Source of the DNA: CAHJWH01 sp965198905
GTDB taxonomy: Bacteria; Pseudomonadota; Alphaproteobacteria; Caulobacterales; Caulobacteraceae
DNA: 64,000 nucleotides
Direction of reading: 5' to 3'
NCBI GenBank assembly: GCA_965198905.1
Contig: OZ240678.1
Location: 992,001-1,056,000 of the forward strand
The position numbers were made by a program, and so were the translations under genes. Positions 24,171 to 31,343 of the stretch are shown piece by piece; the stretch's first letter is position 1; every line of letters begins with the position of its first letter. The notes beneath the pieces were generated by a model, which worked only from the letters and a program-made list of their open reading frames with translations, did not search any database and was not told the origin of the DNA.

Positions 24171-25208
24171 ATGAAGTTTCTCGACCAGTGCAAGATTTTC
24201 ATCCGCTCAGGGGACGGCGGCGGGGGGGCCGTGTCGTTTCGGCGGGAGAAGTTCATCGAGTATGGCGGCCCGGACGGGGGCGACGGCGGGCGCGGCGGCG
24301 ACGTCTGGATCGAGGCGGTAGAGGGGCTCAACACCCTGATCGACTACCGCTACAAGCAGCATTTCAAGGCCGGGACCGGCGTCCACGGCATGGGCCGCCA
24401 GAAGAGTGGGCTGTCGGGCGAGGACGTGGTTCTTAAGGTGCCCGTCGGCACCCAGGTGCTGGAAGACGATCAGGAGACCTTGGTCGCCGATCTCGACGAA
24501 GTCGGCGCCAGACTGCTGCTCGCCCGCGGCGGCAACGGCGGCTTCGGCAACATCCACTTCAAGGGGCCGATCAACCAGGCGCCACGCTTCGCCATGCCGG
24601 GCCAGGTGGGGATCGAGCGCTGGCTCTGGCTGCGACTGAAGCTGATTGCGGATGCCGGCCTGGTGGGACTGCCCAACGCCGGCAAGTCGACCTTCCTGGC
24701 CGCGGTCTCGGCCGCGCGACCCAAGATCGCCGACTATCCCTTCACCACCCTGACGCCGAACCTGGGCGTGGTCGACCTCTCCACCCAGGAGCGCTTCATC
24801 ATCGCCGACATCCCCGGCCTGATCGAGGGGGCGTCGGAAGGCGCGGGGCTCGGCACCCGGTTCCTCGGCCATGTGGAGCGCTGCAAGGTGCTGATCCACT
24901 TGGTCGACGGGACGCAGGAGGATGTTGGCGAGGCCTACGCCCAGATCCGCCACGAGCTGGAAGCCTATGGCGAAGGCCTGGCGGAGAAGCCGCAGATCCT
25001 GGCCCTGAACAAGGTCGATGCGCTCGATCCGGACACCCGCCGAGAGCGCCTGCAGGCCCTGGCCGAGGCGTCTGGGACAGAGCCGCTGCAGGTCTCAGGC
25101 GTTTCGGGCGAGGGCGTGACGGAGATGTTGCGCGCCGCCTTGGCCCGCATCCGACCGCCTCGCGGAGACGACGAGCCCCCCACGCCCGACGCCCCCTGGC
25201 GTCCCTGA
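24171..25208 (+). CDS. obgE: GTPase Obg (CgtA)
   Basis: 345 residues. The N-terminal glycine-rich Obg fold (residues 1-158; MKFLDQCKIFIRSGDGGGGA, YGGPDGGDGGRGGDV, RGGNGGFGN) is followed by the G domain: G1 GLPNAGKSTFL (about 167), G2 YPFTTLTPNLG, G3 DIPGLIEGASEGAGLG (about 212), G4 NKVD (about 281). The short C-terminal tail lacks an OCT domain, as in other caulobacteria. CgtA in Caulobacter is essential and acts in 50S assembly and cell cycle. nadD follows after 12 bases or more, depending on its start. Confidence 0.97.
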   Translation: MKFLDQCKIFIRSGDGGGGAVSFRREKFIEYGGPDGGDGGRGGDVWIEAVEGLNTLIDYRYKQHFKAGTGVHGMGRQKSGLSGEDVVLKVPVGTQVLEDDQETLVADLDEVGARLLLARGGNGGFGNIHFKGPINQAPRFAMPGQVGIERWLWLRLKLIADAGLVGLPNAGKSTFLAAVSAARPKIADYPFTTLTPNLGVVDLSTQERFIIADIPGLIEGASEGAGLGTRFLGHVERCKVLIHLVDGTQEDVGEAYAQIRHELEAYGEGLAEKPQILALNKVDALDPDTRRERLQALAEASGTEPLQVSGVSGEGVTEMLRAALARIRPPRGDDEPPTPDAPWRP

Positions 25209-25304
25209 GGGCGCGGCCCGGTGTGGTTCGCAGGTCCGGCCCCTCGGCGACCGGTCGGAGGAAGGCCTGAAGGCTTGCGGCTCGGCTTCCACCTGGAGCC
25301 CGGT

Positions 25305-25940
25305 ATGCGGGTCGGCTTGTTCGGCGGCTCTTTCAATCCGGCGCACGCCGGCCACGCCCATGTGGCGCAGACAGCGCTGCAACGCCTGCGGCTCGATCGG
25401 GTGATCTGGCTGGTCTCGCCGCAGAACCCGCTGAAGTCCACCGCCGAGACCGCGTCGCTGGACGCCCGAATGGCCGGCGCCCGAAAGATGGCGGGCGGTG
25501 ATCCGCGCATGATCGTGTCGGACGTCGAGACGCGGCTGAAGATCACCTACACGGTCGACGTGCTGGAGCTTTTGCGGGCGCGCTTTCCGGCTGTGAAGTT
25601 CGTCTGGATCATGGGCGGGGACAACCTGGCGAGCTTCCACCGCTGGCGCGGCTGGACCGACATCGCGCGCACCACCCCGATGGCGGTGATCGCCCGGCCC
25701 GACGCCCTGCTGCAGAGCCGCTCGGCGCCCGCGGCGAGGCGCTACGCCGCCGCGCGCCGGCCCTCGCGGGAGGCGGCGCTGCTGGCCGACGCCCCGACGC
25801 CGGCCTGGACCTACCTGCGAGCGCCGTTGAACGCGGCCTCGTCGACAAAGCTGAGAACGGCCAGAGCCGTCGATTCTCTCCTCCCCTGCGAAAGTGGGGG
25901 AGGTGGCCGCGAAGCCGACGGAGGGGGCGAGCGATGCTGA
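25305..25940 (+). CDS. nadD: nicotinate-nucleotide adenylyltransferase
   Basis: 211 residues from ATG 25305. GLFGGSFNPAHAGHAHVAQT (residues about 4-23) carries the (H/T)xGH nucleotidylyltransferase motif; IMGGDNLASFHRW near 108 and SSTKLR near the end replace the ISST signature. The frame is open upstream to GTG 25221, so a longer N-terminus, as seen in some alphaproteobacteria, is possible. The family normally ends shortly after SST-x-LR; here about 22 further residues (ending CESGGGGREADGGGERC) are read from a dispersed repeat, so the natural stop seems to have been lost. The usual neighbour rsfS does not follow. Confidence 0.92.
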   Translation: MRVGLFGGSFNPAHAGHAHVAQTALQRLRLDRVIWLVSPQNPLKSTAETASLDARMAGARKMAGGDPRMIVSDVETRLKITYTVDVLELLRARFPAVKFVWIMGGDNLASFHRWRGWTDIARTTPMAVIARPDALLQSRSAPAARRYAAARRPSREAALLADAPTPAWTYLRAPLNAASSTKLRTARAVDSLLPCESGGGGREADGGGERC

Positions 25941-26012
25941 CGGAATAGCGGCGGCGACGCCCCCTCCCCCACGCTCTGTTTGGTCCCCTCCCCCGCTTCG
26001 CAGGGGAGGAGA
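25877..26012. repeat. inverted repeat spanning the nadD end and the convergent gap
   Basis: Arms of about 30 bases, left 25877-25907 (TCTCCTCCCCTGCGAAAGTG then GGGGAGGTGGC) and right 25982-26012 (CCCCTCCCCCGCTTCGCAGG then GGAGGAGA), are reverse complements with few mismatches and flank about 75 bases containing GCGAAGCCGACGGAGGGGGCG and CGACGCCCCCTCCCCC, a smaller nested complement. It covers the last 20 codons of nadD and the whole gap to dgoA, so it is likely to act as the shared 3' structure for both genes. Confidence 0.8.
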
Positions 26013-26019
26013 AGCATTG

Positions 26020-26667
26020 CTAAGGGTTCACCTTCGCCGCGTCAGGTCTCAACCGCCGCACGGCTTCGACCGCCGCCAGCGCCCGAATATGCACCTCATC
26101 CGGCGTGAAGCCGGGCTTGAACAGGTCGCCGCCCAGGCCGAAGCCGCGGGCGCCAGCGGCCCACCAGTCGGCCATCTGCTCGGGCTTCACACCGCCTACG
26201 GGTTGCACCACCGCCTCCTTGGGCAAGACGTCCAGCATCGCCTTTACGTGCGCCACGCCGTAGGTGGAGGCGGGATAGAGCTTCAGATAGCGCGCTCCAG
26301 CGGCGTAGGCGGTGAACGCCTCCGTGGCCGTGCCGAAGCCCGGCATTGGGACCAGCCCTCGATCGATCGAACGGTGGATTACCGCAGAGTCGGTGTTGGG
26401 CGCCACCACGATACGGCCGCCGGCCTCGGCGACCTGGTCCACCACCTCGACGCTCAGCACCGTGCCGGCGCCATGGACCGCCCGATCCTTGAAGCGGCCC
26501 AGGCGGCGGATGCTGTCCAGGGGATCGGGCGAGTTCATCGGAACCTCGATGACCCGCACCCCCGCCGAGATCAGCGCCTCGGCGACGCCTTCCACCTCGC
26601 CCGGCGTCACGCCGCGGATGATGGCGATGATCGGCGCCTCCGCCAGCGCCGCCTTCAGCTCCATCAT
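26020..26667 (-). CDS. dgoA: 2-dehydro-3-deoxy-6-phosphogalactonate aldolase
   Basis: 215 residues. Class I aldolase of the KDPG/KDPGal family: IIRGVTPGEVEGVAEALISAG (with catalytic Glu region), GAGTVLSVEVVDQVAEAGGR, VAPNTDSAVI (FxVSP equivalent), PMPGFGTATEAFTAYAAGAR and YLKLYPASTYG, where the Lys is the Schiff-base residue. The PNTD...LYPAS form and the adjacent DgoK favour the galactonate branch over KDPG. It splits KDPGal into pyruvate and glyceraldehyde-3-phosphate. ATG 26667 overlaps the dgoK stop by four bases (ATGA), so the order dgoK-dgoA is a coupled operon. Confidence 0.9.
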   Translation of the reverse strand: MMELKAALAEAPIIAIIRGVTPGEVEGVAEALISAGVRVIEVPMNSPDPLDSIRRLGRFKDRAVHGAGTVLSVEVVDQVAEAGGRIVVAPNTDSAVIHRSIDRGLVPMPGFGTATEAFTAYAAGARYLKLYPASTYGVAHVKAMLDVLPKEAVVQPVGGVKPEQMADWWAAGARGFGLGGDLFKPGFTPDEVHIRALAAVEAVRRLRPDAAKVNP

Positions 26668-27593
26668 GGCTTGACCTCCTGGCGGTCCACCGCCCGATAG
26701 AGCGCCGTCAGCCCGCTCAGCACCGCGCCCTCGCCGTCGTAGACCCGCGCCTCCACGCCCCGATGCGCCAGAGCGCGGCGATACGGCTCGCACAGCCTGG
26801 CGTCGCCGACGATGGAGACGGGCGCCCCGGCCGGCGCGCCGAGCAGAGCCGGGCTCGACGCCACGTCCGCCCCGATCAGCAGCCCGGAAAGATAGGCGCG
26901 CACGTCCTGCGGCTGCAATCCGCCACCGCCCACGACGCGGGAGCGCGCGGTGAACAGCCGCGCCGCCAGAGCATCGCCGTCGCCGGCCGCTTTCAGTCCG
27001 TCGTCGAAGCCCGGGCCCTCGGCGTCGCCCTCGGCGCCCTTGAGCACACTGTGCTGGGTGAGCAGGGCGAACAGCTCGCCGGTCATGGCGGTGACGAAGC
27101 GCTCGATGCGGCCGTCCACCGCCAGCACCCACTTGGCGTGGGTGCCGGGATGGCAGATCAGCCGGGGGCCGCGCTGGCGGTCTGGGTCCTGCGCCAGCCA
27201 GCCGATCAGCTGGGTCTCCTCCCCGCGCATGACGTCGGGCCCGTAGACGCCAGAGCCTCGCAGCCCTGGCACGATGCCGACCCAGGGCGCCTCGCCAGGC
27301 ACAGCGACGATGCCGCGCGCCAGGGCGTCCGCGTCGGCGGGGCAGTCGGCGTAGGGAACTTCGAACCAGCCGATGTTGGAGCCGGCCATGCCGGTGATCA
27401 GGGCGGGCAGGCGCTCCGCCCCCAACGAAGGCCGGACCTCTTCGCGGAACCGGACGGCGGCCTCGCCAGGGGCCAGGCGGGAGACGCCGAGGGGGAACTC
27501 GCGATGCGCCGTCGGCCGGCCGTCCTCGCCCACAACCCACGTCCGCAGGTTGGTGGTGCCCCAGTCGATAGCGAGGAAGGCTTCAGAGGTCAT
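26664..27593 (-). CDS. dgoK: 2-dehydro-3-deoxygalactonokinase
   Basis: 309 residues from ATG 27593 (MTSEAFLAIDWGTTNLRTWV); the open frame before it is repeat-derived. DgoK family features: phosphate-binding AIDWGTTNLRTWVV (residues about 7-20), ITGMAGSNIGWFEVPYADCP near 77-96, LICHPGTHAKWV near 148-159, FVTAMTGELFALLTQHSVL near 170-188 and VVGGGGLQ. It phosphorylates 2-keto-3-deoxygalactonate with ATP in the De Ley-Doudoroff pathway. The other pathway genes (dehydratase, dehydrogenase, transporter) are not in the window. Repeat copy 4 lies between it and pyk. Confidence 0.9.
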   Translation of the reverse strand: MTSEAFLAIDWGTTNLRTWVVGEDGRPTAHREFPLGVSRLAPGEAAVRFREEVRPSLGAERLPALITGMAGSNIGWFEVPYADCPADADALARGIVAVPGEAPWVGIVPGLRGSGVYGPDVMRGEETQLIGWLAQDPDRQRGPRLICHPGTHAKWVLAVDGRIERFVTAMTGELFALLTQHSVLKGAEGDAEGPGFDDGLKAAGDGDALAARLFTARSRVVGGGGLQPQDVRAYLSGLLIGADVASSPALLGAPAGAPVSIVGDARLCEPYRRALAHRGVEARVYDGEGAVLSGLTALYRAVDRQEVKP

Positions 27594-27623
27594 CTTGCGC
27601 AGGCGTCCATGCGCGCGGCGACG

Positions 27624-27712
27624 GACCCCCATCCCGACCCTCCCCTCAGGGGGGAGGGGGCAGGGCGGCGTTTCTCCCTCCCCCTTGAGGGGCGGGTCGG
27701 GATGGAGGGACG
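27624..27712. repeat. GC-rich inverted repeat, copy 4 (between pyk and dgoK)
   Basis: Arms at about 27624-27660 (CCCCCATCCCGACCCTCCCC then TCAGGGGGGAGGGGG) and 27673-27711 (CTCCCTCCCCCTTGAGGGGC then GGGTCGGGATGGAGGG) are reverse complements with a few changes, separated by only about 12 bases. Same family as the copies near mtnP, mreB and mrdA, here with the C-rich arm first on the + strand, and again between two co-directional genes. Confidence 0.85.
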
Positions 27713-27730
27713 CGTCAGGCTCGTCACGCC

Positions 27731-29146
27731 TCAAACCGCCGCATGGGCGAAGCGGAGCAGGTTGGCCGAGCCCGGCGCGCCGAAGGGCACCCCCGCCAGG
27801 ATCAGGATGCGCTCGGCTGGCTTGGCGAGGCCGAGTTCGGCGACCATCTCCACCGCCTCTTCCGTCATTTCGTCCACGGTCTTCGGGTCGACCGCGACCC
27901 GGGGCTCCAGACCCCAGACGAGGGCGAGCTGGCGCGCCACCTTCAGGCTTGGCGTCAGGGCGACCACGGGCTGAAGCGGACGCTCCCGCGCCAACCTGCG
28001 AGCGGTGGCGCCGGTGGCGGTGTAGGCGACCAGGCAGGCGGTGGAGGCCGCCTCCGCCGCGCGCCGCGCCGCCATCACCAGGGCGTCGGCGTCGTCCTCG
28101 GCGGCGTGGCGCTCGGCGCCCATCAGCTCGGGCCAGCGGGGGTCGCGCTCCACCCGCTCGATAATGCGGCTCATCATCGCCACCGCCTCCAGCGGATAAC
28201 CGCCGGACGCGGTCTCGGCCGAGAGCATCAGCGCGTCGGCGCCCTCGTAAGTGGCGTTGGAGACGTCGGTGGCCTCGGCGCGGGTCGGCGTGGCCGAGGA
28301 GATCATCGACTCCAGCATCTGGGTGGCGACGATCACCGGCACGCCTCGGGCCCGGGCGGCGCGCAGCAGCGTCTTCTGCGCCACCGGCACCTCCTCGGGC
28401 TCCAGCTCGACGCCGAGGTCGCCCCGGGCCACCATCACCCCGTCGCAGAAGTCCAGGATCTCCTCGATCTGGTCCAGCGCCGAGGGCTTTTCGATCTTGG
28501 CCATGACCGCGGCGCGGCCCTGCACGAGCTTGCGCAGGTCCGCCATGTCGGCGGCGCGCTGGACGAAGGACAGCGCCACCCAGTCCACCCCGATCCGCAG
28601 CGCGAAGGCCAGGTCCTTGTGGTCCTTGTCGGTCATGGCGCTCATCGGGATCACCGCGCCCGGCAGCGCCACGCCCTTGCGGTCCGACAGGCGCACGCCC
28701 TGCACCACCTCGGTCTCGGCGAAGTCCTTACCGCAGGCCTTGACCCGCAAACGCACCTTGCCGTCATCCACCAGCAGCACGGCGCCTGGGTGCAGGGCGG
28801 CGAACAATTCCGGGTGCGGGCTGCTCACCCGGGTCGCGTCCCCCACCTCGGGATCGAGGTCCAGACGGAAGCTCTGGCCGAGCGTGACCAGCACCGCGCC
28901 GTCCTTGAACCCGCCGAGCCTGAGCTTTGGGCCCTGCAGGTCGGCGAGTACGCCGAGAGGGCGGCCGACCGCCGCCTCGGCCTCGCGCACATGCTGGCAG
29001 GCCGTGGCGTGGTCGTCGTGGACGCCATGGCTGAAGTTCAGGCGGAACACGTCCACCCCGGTGCGCGCCAGCTCCAGCACCCGGTCGTGTCCACGGCTGA
29101 CCGGACCGAGGGTGGCGACGATGCGGGCGCGGCGGGCGCGAATCAC
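27731..29146 (-). CDS. pyk: pyruvate kinase
   Basis: 471 residues from the GTG at 29146, which overlaps the stop of the upstream gene (GTGA) and directly precedes the family start IRARRARIVATLGP. Catalytic features: FRLNFSHG (about 33-40), DLQGPKLR (about 68-75), the active Lys in MAKIEKPSALDQI (about 210-222), VMVARGDLGVELEPEEVPVAQK, and the C-terminal regulatory domain with VAYTATGATARRLARERP. It converts phosphoenolpyruvate and ADP to pyruvate and ATP. The gap to dgoK holds repeat copy 4. Confidence 0.96.
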   Translation of the reverse strand: MIRARRARIVATLGPVSRGHDRVLELARTGVDVFRLNFSHGVHDDHATACQHVREAEAAVGRPLGVLADLQGPKLRLGGFKDGAVLVTLGQSFRLDLDPEVGDATRVSSPHPELFAALHPGAVLLVDDGKVRLRVKACGKDFAETEVVQGVRLSDRKGVALPGAVIPMSAMTDKDHKDLAFALRIGVDWVALSFVQRAADMADLRKLVQGRAAVMAKIEKPSALDQIEEILDFCDGVMVARGDLGVELEPEEVPVAQKTLLRAARARGVPVIVATQMLESMISSATPTRAEATDVSNATYEGADALMLSAETASGGYPLEAVAMMSRIIERVERDPRWPELMGAERHAAEDDADALVMAARRAAEAASTACLVAYTATGATARRLARERPLQPVVALTPSLKVARQLALVWGLEPRVAVDPKTVDEMTEEAVEMVAELGLAKPAERILILAGVPFGAPGSANLLRFAHAAV

Positions 29147-29829
29147 GAGGAACTCCGGATCTTTTCGCGTCGGACCTGACCACCGAGCCCCAGCGCGAGC
29201 AAGGCCGCCGCCGCCGCCGGGATGATGAGCGCCGAAGCCCCGAAGCGCACCGTCGTCAGCGCGCCGAACGCCGCGCCTCCCACCAAGCCAAGCCACATGA
29301 GCAGATAAGGCCCCCAGGATGACGGCGAACCCAACACCGCGTCGGCAAGGGCGTGTCCGAGGTGGACCAGCGTGCCGGTGACGTAGGTCAGCGACGTCTT
29401 GGTCTGGCCCGAATGGTTCAGCACCGAGTTCTGCAGCCCCATGGCCAGGGCAAGGGCGGCGGCGCCGAACGCGGCGACGGCGCCTTCGGCGGACGGCGAG
29501 ATCGCCATCGCCGCTACAGCCAGAAGGGCGGCCACCACGCTCAGGAGCGCGGGGCGCAGCCAGCGACCCGCGGACAGACCCAGCAGCCGGCCGGCGAAGG
29601 CCCCCATGACGAACAGCACGATCAGACCCCCCGACGCCGCCGCTTCCAAGGGCCTGCCGAGGGCCGGCAAGGTGGCCATGCGGGTCGAATTGCCGCTCAT
29701 GAAGGAGACGAACACCCCCCCAAAGCGTACGAAACCCGCAGAATCGACGAACCCCGCCAGGGCGATGAGGGTGGTGGCCAGAGCTAGGTCGGCTCCGTCA
29801 TGCGTCGGATCGGTGGGTTCGTGGGTCAC
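29143..29829 (-). CDS. YoaK/DUF1275 family membrane protein
   Basis: 228 residues from a GTG at 29829 (MTHEPTDPTHDGADLALATT). Six membrane segments are visible. LALATTLIALAGFVDSAGFV near residues 13-32 with RFGGVFVSFMSGNSTRMAT and GLQNSVLNHSGQTKTSLTYV then TGTLVHLG are the conserved DUF1275 segments (the GNST and TYVTGTL motifs). The function is unknown; some members are linked to stress survival. Upstream in-frame codons are not protein-like. It probably co-transcribes with pyk, with which it overlaps by four bases. Confidence 0.85.
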   Translation of the reverse strand: MTHEPTDPTHDGADLALATTLIALAGFVDSAGFVRFGGVFVSFMSGNSTRMATLPALGRPLEAAASGGLIVLFVMGAFAGRLLGLSAGRWLRPALLSVVAALLAVAAMAISPSAEGAVAAFGAAALALAMGLQNSVLNHSGQTKTSLTYVTGTLVHLGHALADAVLGSPSSWGPYLLMWLGLVGGAAFGALTTVRFGASALIIPAAAAALLALGLGGQVRREKIRSSS

Positions 29830-29962
29830 GCCGACTTCATCCCCGACCCCAGGCCAAAGCCCCGTGCGATCCGCTATATAGGAGCGCCACCGTGCGCCTA
29901 GCCAGCGATCCGCGCGTAATCCGCGCCTCGCAAAGGCCGCATGGGCGCACCATACTGCGCGC

Positions 29963-30979
29963 ATGGACGCACTGCATCCCCTTCGCACGCGTCAGGGTTT
30001 TGTCAGCGCGGCCTTGCTCGCTCTCGGCCTGGCCGTTTCGGGACCTTCGTCTGCCCAGGGGCCGCCTTGGGCGGCGCCCGAGCCCGCCGCCGGAACGACG
30101 GGCGCGACAGGCCCAGCCAGTCAGGTCCAGACCATCGAGGTCGTCAAACGATTGACCGGCCCCGCGCTTTGGAAGGTGACCCGGGGCGCGTCCCAGGTGT
30201 TCATCCTCGGTGCGGCGACGCCGCTGCCGCACATGCTGCAGTGGGACTCGGTGCGGCTGGAGAACGCGCTGAACGGGGCCGATGCGCTGTATCTGCAGCC
30301 GCGCCCCTCGCTCAGTCCCATGGAGCTGATGCGGCTGGCGGTGAACCGCGGCCCGTTGCAGCTGCCCGGAAACCAGACGCTTCAGACGGTGCTGCCGCCC
30401 CGGGAGAAGGAGCGCTTCCTCCGGCTCATGACCACCATCCACGCTAAGCCCCAGACCTATGACCGGTGGAAGCCCGCCGTTGCGGGCCTATTGCTGATCT
30501 CGGACTGGCGAAAGGCGGCCGGACTGTCGGAAGGAAAGCCCGGCACGACGGTGATGCACCTGGCCGAGGACGCCCACGTGCCGGTGCATTCAGTCGGCGA
30601 CTTCCGGCTCGATCCCTTCGTGGACACCGCCGCCAAGCTGTCGATGGCCGACAACATCGCCTGCTTCGATGCCGCCCTGGACGATATCGACCAGGAATCG
30701 GCCCATGTACCGGCGATGGCCGCCGCCTGGGCCAAGGGCGACCTGAAGACGGTCGGCCAGACCTACAAGGCGTCCCTGCTGACGGGGTGTCTCATGCGGA
30801 TCCCCAGTGTCCAGAAGCTGCTCGACCGCGGCACCGACGAGGGCGTCCAGACCGTGGAGGCGGCGCTCGCCAAGCCCGGCAAGTCAGTGGCGGTGGTGGA
30901 CCTGAACTTCCTGTTGCGGCCGAACGGGGTGCTGGACCGGCTGAAGGCTCAGGGCGACACGATCACCGTGCCGGACTGA
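29963..30979 (+). CDS. TraB/GumN family protein, secreted
   Basis: 338 residues. Signal peptide 1-32 (hydrophobic GFVSAALLALGLAVSGP, cleavage near SSAQ). The TraB/GumN domain starts with GPALWKVTRGASQVFILGAA (about residues 66-85), then LPHMLQWDSVRLENALNGAD, and carries the ESAHVPAMAAAWAKGDL segment and C-terminal VAVVDLNFLLRPNGVLDRLKAQG (the usual GxxHLxGxxGLLxLLxxxG motif in altered form: the glycine-histidine pair is replaced). Family members are thought to be metal-dependent proteases related to Tiki; the lost GxxH here may mean the activity is reduced. Cys pairs are also seen. Confidence 0.82.
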   Translation: MDALHPLRTRQGFVSAALLALGLAVSGPSSAQGPPWAAPEPAAGTTGATGPASQVQTIEVVKRLTGPALWKVTRGASQVFILGAATPLPHMLQWDSVRLENALNGADALYLQPRPSLSPMELMRLAVNRGPLQLPGNQTLQTVLPPREKERFLRLMTTIHAKPQTYDRWKPAVAGLLLISDWRKAAGLSEGKPGTTVMHLAEDAHVPVHSVGDFRLDPFVDTAAKLSMADNIACFDAALDDIDQESAHVPAMAAAWAKGDLKTVGQTYKASLLTGCLMRIPSVQKLLDRGTDEGVQTVEAALAKPGKSVAVVDLNFLLRPNGVLDRLKAQGDTITVPD

Positions 30980-30993
30980 TCCGGCGGCGGCGT

Positions 30994-31110
30994 TCAGCGT
31001 GAGGCGACGCCGGGCTGCGCGAACACTAGGCCGCTGGAGGTCAACGACATCGCCGCTCCGACGGCTGTGAGGGTCGCGGCGGCGACCAAAACCGTGGCCA
31101 GCTTCTTCAC
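30994..31110 (-). CDS. 38-residue secreted or membrane peptide
   Basis: GTG start at 31110 and TGA at 30994-30996 give a peptide beginning MKKLATVLVAAATLTAVGAA, then MSLTSSGLVFAQPGVASR. It reads as a classical signal peptide (KK, then a 17-residue hydrophobic core) with a putative FAQ cleavage site leaving only about six residues. It would be missed by length cut-offs. An upstream purine-rich site is weak (CATGGATAATCAACC before GTG). It lies opposite the nrdB leader. A real short gene is plausible but unproven. Confidence 0.4.
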   Translation of the reverse strand: MKKLATVLVAAATLTAVGAAMSLTSSGLVFAQPGVASR

Positions 31111-31235
31111 GGTTGATTATCCATGTTTCGATGACGCAACGTAGGCGATTTCACCGCCACATCAACGCCTTTCTTCACCAGGGTCGCCACATCGGGCGCG
31201 GGCAGCCGGAGGCAGGCGCGGCGCCCTCTCGCGGA

Positions 31236-31244
31236 TTATCCACA
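31236..31244 (+). promoter_or_regulatory. DnaA box upstream of nrdB
   Basis: TTATCCACA, the exact 9-base DnaA consensus, lies 3 bases before the first NrdR box. A weaker relative, TTATCCATG, occurs at 31117-31125. DnaA is a known transcription factor for cell-cycle genes in Caulobacter and regulates nrd genes in Escherichia coli, so control of nrdB by DnaA is a reasonable inference. Confidence 0.6.
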
Positions 31245-31247
31245 GCG

Positions 31248-31295
31248 ACACTACATCTTGTGGAGGATGTTCGAACGCACCTCCACATCTCGTCG
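31248..31295 (+). promoter_or_regulatory. tandem NrdR boxes upstream of nrdB
   Basis: Box 1 at 31248-31263 (ACACTACATCTTGTGG) is close to the NrdR consensus ACACTATATATTGTGT. Box 2 at 31280-31295 (CCTCCACATCTCGTCG) matches box 1 at 11 of 16 positions. Their centres are 32 bases apart, about three helical turns, the spacing expected for cooperative NrdR binding. They sit about 50-95 bases before the nrdB ATG. Confidence 0.7.
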
Positions 31296-31343
31296 CAACA
31301 GGCCTAGTGTGGGGTGCGTCGTGATTTCGCTGAAGGCCTGTTG

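Noticed and set aside
26668..27540. N-terminal extension of the dgoA frame of nearly 300 codons
   Set aside because: It overlaps dgoK fully on the same strand and reads as Arg/Gly-rich nonsense; the aldolase starts at 26667.
27743..29179. Long open frame (478 codons) antisense to pyk
   Set aside because: Shadow of pyruvate kinase codons, with His/Gly-rich translation and no motif.
31117..31125. TTATCCATG as a second DnaA box
   Set aside because: Only 7 of 9 bases match; reported just as a weak relative of the perfect box at 31236.
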